Assembly (NCBI GenBank): GCA_937880805.1
Contig: CALGRR010000017.1
Location: 1 to 50,666 of the forward strand
Length of the DNA stretch: 50,666 nt
DNA from: an uncultured Clostridia bacterium
GTDB taxonomy: Bacteria > Bacillota > Clostridia > Oscillospirales > Acutalibacteraceae
Direction of reading: 5' to 3'
Shown: piece by piece, positions 29,967 to 38,043 of the stretch
Layout of the letters: every line of letters starts with the position of its first letter
Position numbering within the stretch: position 1 is the stretch's first letter
Made by a program: the position numbers and the translations under genes
The notes under the pieces: model-generated
Databases searched by the model: none
What the model saw: only the letters and a program-made list of their open reading frames with translations
Told to the model about the DNA's origin: nothing

Positions 29967-31862
29967 ATGGCTAAAGCAGACGGCGGAATCCCGCTTTATC
30001 TGTTTCACGAGGGAACAAACGCAAGGGCATATGAATTTCTCGGCGCTCATCCTTCAGAAAACGGCGAGGTTGTTTTCAGGGTCTGGGCTCCGAATGTTCA
30101 ATGGGCAGGCGTTGCGGGTGGTTTTAACGGCTGGGATGCAGAGCAGGCGGCTATGCAAAAAATCAGCAGCGGCGTCTGGGAATGCTCGCTGAAAAACGTT
30201 AAACGCTTTGATGCCTATAAGTTCTTTTTTAAAACGGCAGACGGAAGAACTTTTTACAAAGCCGATCCCTATGCGTTCCATACGGAAACAAGACCCGAAA
30301 CAGCTTCCAAATATTACGGAAGCATTGATTTTGAATGGAACGATGAAAAATGGCTTTCAAAAAGGAAGAACGTCAGCATCTATGAATCTCCCGTTAATAT
30401 ATATGAGGTTCATATCGGCTCGTGGCAGACACACGGTGACGGCAATGTGCTGAATTACCGTGAGCTTGCAGACAGACTTATTCCCTATGTCAAGGATATG
30501 GGATATACCCATATTGAGCTGCTTCCCGTAACGGAATATCCGTTTGACGGCTCGTGGGGCTATCAGGTAACCGGTTATTTTGCCCCCACCTCACGCTACG
30601 GAACGCCCGATGATTTTGCTTATTTTGTTGATAAGGCTCACAGAGAAGAAATCGGAATTATTCTTGATTGGGTGCCTGCTCATTTTCCGAAGGATGCCCA
30701 CGGACTCTATGAGTTTGACGGCGGTGCGTGCTATGAATATGCAGACCCCCGCAAGGGTGAGCATTATGAATGGGGCACAAGGGTGTTCGATTACGGCAGA
30801 CCCGAGGTTCAGAGCTTTCTTGTTTCAAGTGCGATGTTCTGGATAGATAAATACCACATCGACGGCATAAGAGTTGATGCGGTTGCGTCAATGCTCTATC
30901 TTGATTATGGCAGAAAAAACGGCGAATGGGTTGCCAATATCCACGGCGGCAAAGAAAATCTGGAGGCTGTTGATTTTCTGCGGAAGCTCAATGAAGCGAT
31001 ATTCAGGGAGCACGGCGATGTTATGGTTATTGCCGAAGAAAGCACGGCGTGGCCGATGGTTTCAAAGCCCACTTATCTCGGCGGTCTCGGCTTCAATTTC
31101 AAATGGAATATGGGCTGGATGAACGATTGCCTCATATATTTTTCGCTTGACGGGCTTTCAAGAAAATTCAATCACGATAAGCTTACCTTCTCATTCTTCT
31201 ATGCATTTTCAGAAAACTTTATTTTACCGGTTTCCCACGATGAGGTTGTTCACGGAAAATGCTCGCTCATAAATAAGATGCCCGGCAGCTACGAAGAAAA
31301 ATTTGCGGGCGTGAGGTCATTTCTCGGATATATGATGTCGCATCCGGGCAAAAAGCTTTTGTTTATGGGCAGCGAATTCGGTCAGTTCATCGAATGGAAT
31401 TATAAGCAGCCGCTTGATTGGCTGCTGCTTGATTACGATTCTCACAGACAGCTTAAAAACTATGTTGCTTCGCTCAACAGATTTTATATTCAGAATCCGC
31501 CTCTCTGGGAGGTCGATTACAGCTGGGAAGGCTTTAACTGGATTGTGAGCGACGACAGAGATAATTCCGTTGTTGCTTATATCAGAAGAGATAAAAGCGG
31601 AAATGAAATAATATCTCTTTGCAATTTCACAAATGTTACAAGGCATAAATACCGTATCGGCGTTCCGAAGCAAGGCACCTACAGAGTTGTTTTCAGCTCG
31701 GCAGACCCCGCTTTCGGCGGCAGAGGCGAAAGCACCGTCGGTTCGGTCAGAGCAAAGAAAAAACCCATGCACGGATACGATTACAGCATTGAGCTTGATA
31801 TGGAAGGCTTGAGCTGTTTGTATATAAAAAATACTTCTCGCAAGAAAAAAACTACGGTTTGA
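29967..31862 (+). CDS. glgB: 1,4-alpha-glucan branching enzyme
   Basis: It makes alpha-1,6 branches in glycogen. The 631-residue GH13 enzyme has an N-terminal CBM48 (VVFRVWAPNVQWAGVAGGFN), then the barrel with VPAHFPKD, the nucleophile motif DGIRVDAVASMLYLDYGR, acid/base in IAEESTAWP, and LPVSHDEVVHGKCSL, followed by an all-beta C-terminal domain. The long N1 domain of E. coli GlgB is missing, as in most Firmicutes. RBS AAAGGGG precedes ATG 29967. It is the first gene of the glg operon. Confidence 0.97.
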   Translation: MAKADGGIPLYLFHEGTNARAYEFLGAHPSENGEVVFRVWAPNVQWAGVAGGFNGWDAEQAAMQKISSGVWECSLKNVKRFDAYKFFFKTADGRTFYKADPYAFHTETRPETASKYYGSIDFEWNDEKWLSKRKNVSIYESPVNIYEVHIGSWQTHGDGNVLNYRELADRLIPYVKDMGYTHIELLPVTEYPFDGSWGYQVTGYFAPTSRYGTPDDFAYFVDKAHREEIGIILDWVPAHFPKDAHGLYEFDGGACYEYADPRKGEHYEWGTRVFDYGRPEVQSFLVSSAMFWIDKYHIDGIRVDAVASMLYLDYGRKNGEWVANIHGGKENLEAVDFLRKLNEAIFREHGDVMVIAEESTAWPMVSKPTYLGGLGFNFKWNMGWMNDCLIYFSLDGLSRKFNHDKLTFSFFYAFSENFILPVSHDEVVHGKCSLINKMPGSYEEKFAGVRSFLGYMMSHPGKKLLFMGSEFGQFIEWNYKQPLDWLLLDYDSHRQLKNYVASLNRFYIQNPPLWEVDYSWEGFNWIVSDDRDNSVVAYIRRDKSGNEIISLCNFTNVTRHKYRIGVPKQGTYRVVFSSADPAFGGRGESTVGSVRAKKKPMHGYDYSIELDMEGLSCLYIKNTSRKKKTTV

Positions 31863-31882
31863 TAATAAAAGGAGGTTTCCCC

Positions 31883-33097
31883 ATGGCAATTAAACCCGAA
31901 TGCATAGCAATGCTTCTTGCAGGCGGACAGGGCAGCCGTCTCGGCATTCTTACGCAGAAAATCGCAAAACCCGCAGTTCCCTACGGAGGCAAATACCGCA
32001 TTATCGACTTCCCTCTTTCCAACTGCGTTAACTCGGGCATAAACACCGTTGGTGTTCTCACCCAGTATCAGCCCCTCGAGCTTAACGATTATATCGGAAA
32101 CGGACAGCCCTGGGATCTCGACCGTGCAAACGGCGGTGTTCACGTGCTTTCACCCTATCAGCAGATTAAGGGTACAGAGTGGTATAAGGGCACTGCAAAC
32201 GCAATTTATCAGAACATCAATTTCATTGAAAGATATGACCCCGAATATGTTCTCATTCTTTCGGGCGACCATATCTATAAAATGGATTATTCAAAGATGC
32301 TTGATTTCCATAAGGAAAAGGATGCAGACTGCACTATTGCAATGCTTGAGGTTCCCTGGGAAGAGGCAAGCCGCTTCGGTCTTATGATTGTTAACGATGA
32401 CGGCTCAATCAAGGAATTTGAGGAAAAGCCCAAGAATCCCAGAAGCAACAAGGCATCAATGGGTGTTTATATTTTCAGCTGGCAGAAGCTTCGCAAATAT
32501 CTTATTGAAGATGAAGCAAAAGAAGGCTCGGGCAACGATTTCGGCCACGATGTTATTCCCGCAATGCACGAAAACGGCGAGAGAATGTTTGCCTATCAGT
32601 TTGACGGTTACTGGAAGGATGTAGGAACAATCAACAGCCTCTGGGATGCAAACCTCGACCTTCTCAATCCCAAGGTTGACCTTGACCTTGATGATGACGG
32701 CTGGAAGATTTATTCAAGAACACCTGCAGCACCGCCCCACTATATCGGCACAAGTGCAAAGGTTGAGCGTTCAATGATAACAGAGGGCTGCGATATTGAA
32801 GGCGATATTGATTTCTCTGTTCTCTTTGCAAACGTAACCGTTGAAGAGGGTGCACAGGTTAAATACTCAATCGTTATGCCCGGCACGGTTATCAAAAAGG
32901 GTGCCGTTGTTCAGTATTCGATAGTTGCCGAAAATGCGGTTGTCGAAGAGGGTGCCGTTGTAGGTGCAAGCCCTGAAAGTATGGAAAACATTGATGATTG
33001 GGGCGTTGCTGTTGTTGGTAACGGCGTTAAAATCGGCAAGGGTGCAAAGGTTGAACCCAAAGCAATGATAGATACCGATATAGGAGGTGCGGAATAA
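31883..33097 (+). CDS. glgC: Glucose-1-phosphate adenylyltransferase, catalytic subunit
   Basis: ADP-glucose pyrophosphorylase making the glucosyl donor for glycogen. At 404 residues it has the nucleotide motif LLAGGQGSRLGILT, KPAVPYGGKYRIIDF, LSGDHIYKMDY with catalytic Asp, and EFEEKPKNPRS, then a left-handed beta-helix of hexapeptides (GAVVQYSIVAENAVVEEGAV). ATG 31883 is chosen for AGGAGG 7 nt upstream rather than the longer frame. Its last bases overlap glgD. In Firmicutes GlgC works best with GlgD. Confidence 0.97.
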   Translation: MAIKPECIAMLLAGGQGSRLGILTQKIAKPAVPYGGKYRIIDFPLSNCVNSGINTVGVLTQYQPLELNDYIGNGQPWDLDRANGGVHVLSPYQQIKGTEWYKGTANAIYQNINFIERYDPEYVLILSGDHIYKMDYSKMLDFHKEKDADCTIAMLEVPWEEASRFGLMIVNDDGSIKEFEEKPKNPRSNKASMGVYIFSWQKLRKYLIEDEAKEGSGNDFGHDVIPAMHENGERMFAYQFDGYWKDVGTINSLWDANLDLLNPKVDLDLDDDGWKIYSRTPAAPPHYIGTSAKVERSMITEGCDIEGDIDFSVLFANVTVEEGAQVKYSIVMPGTVIKKGAVVQYSIVAENAVVEEGAVVGASPESMENIDDWGVAVVGNGVKIGKGAKVEPKAMIDTDIGGAE

Positions 33098-34209
33098 TGT
33101 CAGCAAAAAATGTTCTCGGCATTATATTTTCCAATGCATATGATGAAGTTCTTCCCCAGCTTACAGCTTTAAGAACAATGGGCTCGGTTCCTTTTGCAGG
33201 CCGTTACCGCCTTATAGATTTTCCTCTTTCAAATATGGTTAACGCAGGCATTTCAAAGGTTGGTGTTATAACCAAGAGCAACTACCGTTCGCTTATGGAC
33301 CATATCGGAACGGGCAAGCCCTGGGACCTTTCGAGAAAAAGAGAGGGTATGACTCTTCTGCCCCCCTTCAGCTTTGCAAATCTCGGCGTTCCCGCAGGCA
33401 AGGCAGATGCTCTTTACGGCAGCATCAGCTATATCAGCGATTCCAATAAGGATTATGTTCTTCTCACAGACTGTAACGTTATCTGCAATATGGATTATGA
33501 AGATATGATTAAGGCTCATATTGCAAAGAATGCCGATATTACTCTTGCTTACACAAAGGGAATTCCTCCGATGATTCCCGGTTCGAGCGAATATGAGCTT
33601 GATGAAAACGGCAGAGTGCTCAGCGATACTCTTGTTGAGTGCTACACGGGAGAAGCAAATTATTCACTCAAAACAATGATTATCGGCAGAACCTTGCTTG
33701 AAAGACTACTTCACGAGGCTCACAGTGCAAGAATTGACGATTTTGAAACAATCCTCAGCAACAATGTTAATCTTCTCAATGTTTACGGCTATGAGGTAAA
33801 GGGCTTCGTTAAGGTTCTTGAATCTCTTCAGAGCTATTATGATGTAAGTATGGAAATTCTGAAGGCTGAAAACAGAAAGCAGCTCTTTATTGCCGAAAGA
33901 CCCTTCCTCACCAAGGTAAGAGATAAGGTTCCAGCATTCTACGGAATGGAGTCAAAGGTTTCCAACTCTCTTATTGCCGACGGCTGTAAGATTGAGGGTG
34001 AGGTTGAGAATTCAATTCTCTTCAGAGGCGTTACCGTTGCCAAGGGTGCAAAGGTTAAAAACGCAATTATTATGCAGGATTCATTTGTGGGCGAAAACGC
34101 ATCGGTTGAAAGCGTCATCCTTGATAAGAAGGTTATCGTTAAGCCCGGCAAGAAGCTCTGCGGCGATTCAAGCTATCCCGTTTATGTGGGTAAGGGAATC
34201 GTGATTTAA
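33097..34209 (+). CDS. glgD: Glucose-1-phosphate adenylyltransferase regulatory subunit GlgD
   Basis: A paralogue of GlgC lacking the catalytic GGxGxRL loop: the N-terminus reads LGIIFSNAYDEVLPQLTALR instead. The sugar-phosphate and beta-helix parts are retained (PFAGRYRLIDFPLSNMVNAG, EVENSILFRGVTVAKGAKV). 370 residues is the usual GlgD length. It is thought to raise GlgC activity as a hetero-oligomer. It overlaps glgC by one nucleotide. Confidence 0.96.
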   Translation: MSAKNVLGIIFSNAYDEVLPQLTALRTMGSVPFAGRYRLIDFPLSNMVNAGISKVGVITKSNYRSLMDHIGTGKPWDLSRKREGMTLLPPFSFANLGVPAGKADALYGSISYISDSNKDYVLLTDCNVICNMDYEDMIKAHIAKNADITLAYTKGIPPMIPGSSEYELDENGRVLSDTLVECYTGEANYSLKTMIIGRTLLERLLHEAHSARIDDFETILSNNVNLLNVYGYEVKGFVKVLESLQSYYDVSMEILKAENRKQLFIAERPFLTKVRDKVPAFYGMESKVSNSLIADGCKIEGEVENSILFRGVTVAKGAKVKNAIIMQDSFVGENASVESVILDKKVIVKPGKKLCGDSSYPVYVGKGIVI

Positions 34210-34238
34210 AGTTACCCCCAAGGAAGTGTTATATCGTA

Positions 34239-35186
34239 ATGTCCAATAAAAAAATATCCACGCAAAATCTTCTGACCGGCATAGTTGTAGGGCTGGCGGT
34301 TATTCTCGTTGTGGTTGTTATTCTTGTTAAGGTTGGTGTTATCGGCGGACCTGAGCAGCCTACGGCAGCAGAAACCGAAGAGGTATCCGAGGTTGTTGTT
34401 GTGAGCGAAACGCAGGAAGACGGCAGCGTTGTTTATTACACAATGGTGACCAAATATTTCAAGCCGAAGGTATCGTCAAACCACACATACCCCACAACCA
34501 AGCCCAAGCCCACCACAACAGCCGTGCCGCTTATTGAGTTTTCAACAATGGTGCAGGTGACAGACCCTGACGGCAATCCCGTTTATGATGAAAACGGTGT
34601 GCCCGTAACAGAGCTTGTTACTTATTCCGTGCCGGCAGACAGCACAACAACCGAAGCACCTACAACCGAGTTTATTCCTCAGACATCTTATGTTCAGGTT
34701 ACGGATAAGCTTCACCGCCCCGTGAAGGATGAAAACGGCAATCCCGTTACCGAGGTTGTAACGCTTGATGCCGCACCCACAACCAAACCGCCTATCTGGA
34801 CCGAAGCACCAACCGAGGAAACAACAACGAGCAGAATAAATATTGACCTGTCCGGCGGTGTAAACAGAGATGATGTTCTTGCACAGAACATTGTTACGCA
34901 GCTTAATGAGGACAGAGCTCAGCTCGATCTTGCACCGCTTACCTTTGACACAAATCTTAATATCAGTGCAAGGTCAAACAGCCTCGGAATGGCGAAGCCC
35001 GATACCTACGGTGAGCCGAATGCGGCAGGGGCAAATACTTTCACAACAGCTTACGGCGGCAACCAGCTTTATCAGGAAATCAAAGCCTCGCTCAATTCGA
35101 AGGCTATGAGCATCAACACAACAAAAATCGGCGTAGGTGTTGTAAAGTATCAGAATATGTATTATACAACAGTAATTTTTGAATAA
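34239..35186 (+). CDS. Secreted or membrane-anchored CAP-like (YkwD-type) protein in the glycogen operon
   Basis: A 315-residue protein with an N-terminal membrane anchor (about 12-32), a Thr/Pro-rich stalk containing two copies of VQVTD..(G/R)PV..DENG.PVTE.VT, and a C-terminal ~100-residue domain like the CAP/SCP superfamily: LNEDRAQLDLAPLTFDTNLN, ISARSNSLGMAKPD and KIGVGVVKYQNMYYTTVIF. The histidines of active-type CAP domains are not seen, so it may only bind. It sits between glgD and glgA on the same strand with gaps of 29 and 15 nt, so it is cotranscribed with cytoplasmic glycogen enzymes for no obvious reason. Confidence 0.75.
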   Translation: MSNKKISTQNLLTGIVVGLAVILVVVVILVKVGVIGGPEQPTAAETEEVSEVVVVSETQEDGSVVYYTMVTKYFKPKVSSNHTYPTTKPKPTTTAVPLIEFSTMVQVTDPDGNPVYDENGVPVTELVTYSVPADSTTTEAPTTEFIPQTSYVQVTDKLHRPVKDENGNPVTEVVTLDAAPTTKPPIWTEAPTEETTTSRINIDLSGGVNRDDVLAQNIVTQLNEDRAQLDLAPLTFDTNLNISARSNSLGMAKPDTYGEPNAAGANTFTTAYGGNQLYQEIKASLNSKAMSINTTKIGVGVVKYQNMYYTTVIFE

Positions 35187-35201
35187 TGAAGAGGTAAAAT
35201 T

Positions 35202-36626
35202 ATGAAGGTTTTATATGTTTCAAGTGAAGCTCTTCCCTTTGCCGCAAGCGGCGGACTTGCCGATGTTGCAGGCTCTCTTCCGCAGGCTTTGAGAAGACGC
35301 AGGGTTGCCTGCAGAGTTGTTATGCCTCTTTACGGCACAATCAGCGATGAAATGCGTGCTTCGATGAAGTTTATAACCAATATTATGGTGCCCGTTTCGT
35401 GGCGCAGACAGTATTGCGGAATTTTTGAAGCGAAGGCAGGCGGAGTAATCTATTATCTTATTGACAATGAATATTACTTCAAGAGAAACACTCTTTACGG
35501 TCATTATGATGACGGCGAAAGATTTGCATTCTTCTCAAGAGCGGTGCTCGAAATTCTGCCTTATATTGATTTCAAGCCCGATATTATTCATTGCAACGAT
35601 TGGCAGAGTGCTCTTGTTCCCATTTATTACACAGCCATTTACGGAAAAAAGGAGGGCTACACGGGTATCAAAACCGTGTTCACCATCCACAACATTCAGT
35701 ATCAGGGCAAATACGGCAATGAAATACTCGGCGATTTGTTCGGTCTGGGTGAGGAGTGTGCTCCGCTTCTTCAGTTTGGCGACTGCCTTAATCTGATGAA
35801 GGGCGGCATTGAGTGCTCAAACAGAGTAACAACCGTAAGTAACACATATGCCAACGAAATCCTTGACCCCTGGTTCAGCCACGGCTTACATCCCATTCTC
35901 AAAGAGAGAAGCTATAAGCTCAGCGGTATTCTTAACGGCATAGATGTTGAGAATTATGACCCCGAAACGGATAAGGATATTTTCTTTAACTATAACGCCA
36001 AGGATTTTTCAAACAAGAGCAAGAACAAAGCTGCTCTTCAGGAGATGTTCGGTCTTCCCGTAAGAGAAGATGTGCCCGTTATGGGTATTGTAACAAGACT
36101 TGTTTCACATAAGGGTCTTGACCTTATAAAGAGAATTATGTGGGAGCTTCTGAGCCTTACGGATATGCAGCTCATAGTGCTCGGCTCGGGCGATGCTGAA
36201 TATGAAGATTTCTTCAAAGCACTCCAGGCTGATTTCCCCGACAAGGTTGGTCTTCGTATCGGATTCATTCCCGATATGGCAAGAAAAATCTATGCGGGCA
36301 GCGATTTGTTCCTTATGCCCTCAAAGAGCGAACCCTGCGGTCTTTCGCAGATGGTTGCCTTGCGTTACGGCACAATTCCCATCGTAAGAGAAACGGGCGG
36401 CCTTAAGGATACCATTACCGACAGCGGTGACGGCAAGGGTAACGGCTTCACCTTCAAGAGCTATGATGCTTATGATATGTTTGATGCAATCAGACGCTCG
36501 CTTGCCGCATATTCCGATAAAGCATATTGGAATAAGCTTGTTGAAAGAGCCCTTAAATGCGATAACAGCTGGGGCAAATCGGCAAGAGAATATATCAAGC
36601 TTTACGAAGAGCTTATGGCAGAATAA
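35202..36626 (+). CDS. glgA: Glycogen synthase (GT5)
   Basis: It transfers glucose from ADP-glucose to the growing alpha-1,4 chain. The 474-residue GT-B protein has VFTIHNIQYQGKYG, NGIDVENYDPETD, MGIVTRLVSHKGLDLI and the donor-site EPCGLSQMVALRYGTIPI followed by VRETGGL. The N-terminal loop reads PFAASGGLADVAGSLP where the E. coli enzyme has KTGGLADV; the lysine is replaced by Ala. RBS GAGGT precedes ATG 35202. Last gene of the glg operon, followed by a strong hairpin. Confidence 0.96.
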   Translation: MKVLYVSSEALPFAASGGLADVAGSLPQALRRRRVACRVVMPLYGTISDEMRASMKFITNIMVPVSWRRQYCGIFEAKAGGVIYYLIDNEYYFKRNTLYGHYDDGERFAFFSRAVLEILPYIDFKPDIIHCNDWQSALVPIYYTAIYGKKEGYTGIKTVFTIHNIQYQGKYGNEILGDLFGLGEECAPLLQFGDCLNLMKGGIECSNRVTTVSNTYANEILDPWFSHGLHPILKERSYKLSGILNGIDVENYDPETDKDIFFNYNAKDFSNKSKNKAALQEMFGLPVREDVPVMGIVTRLVSHKGLDLIKRIMWELLSLTDMQLIVLGSGDAEYEDFFKALQADFPDKVGLRIGFIPDMARKIYAGSDLFLMPSKSEPCGLSQMVALRYGTIPIVRETGGLKDTITDSGDGKGNGFTFKSYDAYDMFDAIRRSLAAYSDKAYWNKLVERALKCDNSWGKSAREYIKLYEELMAE

Positions 36627-36627
36627 C

Positions 36628-36660
36628 AAAAAGTCACAACCGCAGAAATGCGGTTGTGAC
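36628..36660 (-). terminator. Shared hairpin between glgA and the XRE gene
   Basis: Perfect 12-bp stem GTCACAACCGCA-GAAA-TGCGGTTGTGAC. On the minus strand it is followed by T5, so it is a good terminator for the XRE gene. On the plus strand the T-run is weak. Confidence 0.85.
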
Positions 36661-36672
36661 TCTTGCTTTGAT

Positions 36673-37293
36673 TTAAGGAATAATGGTGTTGAGGGTTTCG
36701 TCAATATAGTTTTCGGCAAAGGCAACAACGGTTTTTATCGCATCGGGCACGGGAGCTTCCTCGCAGGGGCTGCCGTTTCTCGGGGGAGTGAGAGCAGCTT
36801 TTTCGGCTGAGGTTATAAGCCCGAGATAAAAACGGTTATCAAAAAGCTTTCCGGTGTCAAATCTGTCTCTTGCCCAGCTTGCGGGAATATTGCCCGCCGC
36901 CGCATTCATAAGAATTATGCGGTAAAGCTGCAGAGCGAAAGCGTTGTTGAATTTAATGCCCACATCAACATCCTTCTTATGGATGGCATCTCTCAGAAGA
37001 GCAGTTGCTTTCAGGAAGGTTTTGGTTATAGGCAGAGAGTCGGATTCTTCCTTTTCGGCTTCAGCCTGAGTGTCAAGACCGGAAGGGCTGCTTGACCTGC
37101 CCAACATATAGTCGCACGATACGCCGTAAAAATCCGCAGCTCTTACGAGAAATCCCAGACCGCATTCTCTTATGCCTTTTTCATAGTGCGAAAGAAGAGC
37201 CTGGGATATTCCGAGCTGTGCGGATGCCTCTTTCTGGCTGATGCCCTTTGCTTTGCGAAGTTCGGAAAGAATAATCGGCAAAGTCTTTTCCAT
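36673..37293 (-). CDS. XRE-family regulator with C-terminal helical domain
   Basis: A 206-residue protein. Residues ~5-65 are a Cro/CI helix-turn-helix (KGISQKEASAQLGISQALLS, HYEKGIRECGL, FYGVSCDYMLGR). After a short Ser/Pro/Glu linker, residues ~95-205 form an uncharacterised helical domain (KTFLKATALLRDAIHKKDV, FNNAFALQLYRIILM, FVAFAENYIDETLNTI). It sits convergent to glgA and divergent to the histidine phosphatase gene. ATG 37293 is preferred over GTG 37305 because GGGGTG lies 11 nt upstream. The target is unknown; control of itself or the divergent gene is plausible. Confidence 0.85.
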   Translation of the reverse strand: MEKTLPIILSELRKAKGISQKEASAQLGISQALLSHYEKGIRECGLGFLVRAADFYGVSCDYMLGRSSSPSGLDTQAEAEKEESDSLPITKTFLKATALLRDAIHKKDVDVGIKFNNAFALQLYRIILMNAAAGNIPASWARDRFDTGKLFDNRFYLGLITSAEKAALTPPRNGSPCEEAPVPDAIKTVVAFAENYIDETLNTIIP

Positions 37294-37341
37294 TTTTATT
37301 TTCACCCCATAAACTTTATGTAATAATATTATATCTCTTTT

Positions 37342-37356
37342 TATACAGTTTGTATA
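37342..37356. promoter_or_regulatory. Candidate operator in the divergent XRE/phosphatase gap
   Basis: Perfect inverted repeat TATACA-GTT-TGTATA. Next to it are a TTGACA (37358-37363) and a TATAAT (37328-37333) on the minus strand, 24 nt apart, so the palindrome fills an over-long spacer. Confidence 0.5.
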
Positions 37357-37401
37357 TTGTCAATTTTGAATAAAAATAGTTTGGGTTTTTTGGAGGAAAA
37401 A

Positions 37402-38034
37402 ATGAAATCCTATACGGTTCATCTTATCAGACACGGTCTTACAGACGAAAATCTGCAGGGCAGATATATCGGGCATACCGATGTTCTTTTAAGCGAAGAC
37501 GGCAAGAAGCAGCTTGCACAGCTTAAAGAAGAAACGGTATTTCCGCCCGTTCAGGCACTTTTTACAAGCCCCTTGAAACGCTGCAAGGAAACAGCGTCAA
37601 TTCTTTATCCTGAAAACAAGCCTATTGAAATTGAAGGCTTTATCGAATATAATTTCGGCTTCTTTGAAAACAAAACAGCCGAGCAGCTCGAAGACCATCC
37701 CGTTTTTCCCCGTTGGCTTGCCGGCGAAAGGGGTGTTGAACCTCCCTTCGGAGAAAGCAATGAAGCTTTCGGAAAGCGTGTTTGCGAAACCTTTGAGAAG
37801 GTTGCCGAGGGTCTTATGAAAACGGGAACAACCGAGGCGGCAATCGTAACTCACGGCGGCGTTATAATGGCAATTCTTGCAACCTACGGAATCCCCGAGC
37901 TTCCCATGCACGAATGGCTTACTCCGAACGGCTGCGGATTTACGGTAAAAATAAATCCTTCGCTCTGGATGAGAGCAAAGAAATTTGAGGTTTTCAGCGA
38001 ATTCCCCTATGAAAAAGAAGAATTGCCGGATTGA
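37402..38034 (+). CDS. Histidine phosphatase (phosphoglycerate mutase-like) family protein
   Basis: A 210-residue phosphatase of the RHG superfamily. Catalytic motif LIRHGLTDEN (phosphorylated His), the second arginine in LFTSPLKRCKETA, and the second His in IVTHGGVIMAIL are all present. The family covers CobC, PhoE and broad sugar-phosphate phosphatases; the substrate cannot be fixed. ATG 37402 is chosen for GGAGG 5 nt upstream. It ends 9 nt before the GH35 gene, so the two form an operon. Confidence 0.9.
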   Translation: MKSYTVHLIRHGLTDENLQGRYIGHTDVLLSEDGKKQLAQLKEETVFPPVQALFTSPLKRCKETASILYPENKPIEIEGFIEYNFGFFENKTAEQLEDHPVFPRWLAGERGVEPPFGESNEAFGKRVCETFEKVAEGLMKTGTTEAAIVTHGGVIMAILATYGIPELPMHEWLTPNGCGFTVKINPSLWMRAKKFEVFSEFPYEKEELPD

Positions 38035-38043
38035 GGTGTGAAT

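Noticed and set aside
33097..34209. Second catalytic ADP-glucose pyrophosphorylase
   Set aside because: The catalytic glycine-rich loop is missing, so it is GlgD, the regulatory partner.
37328..37363. Promoter for the XRE gene using TTGACA and TATAAT
   Set aside because: The spacer is 24 nt, too long for sigma-A without an activator. Only the palindrome was listed.
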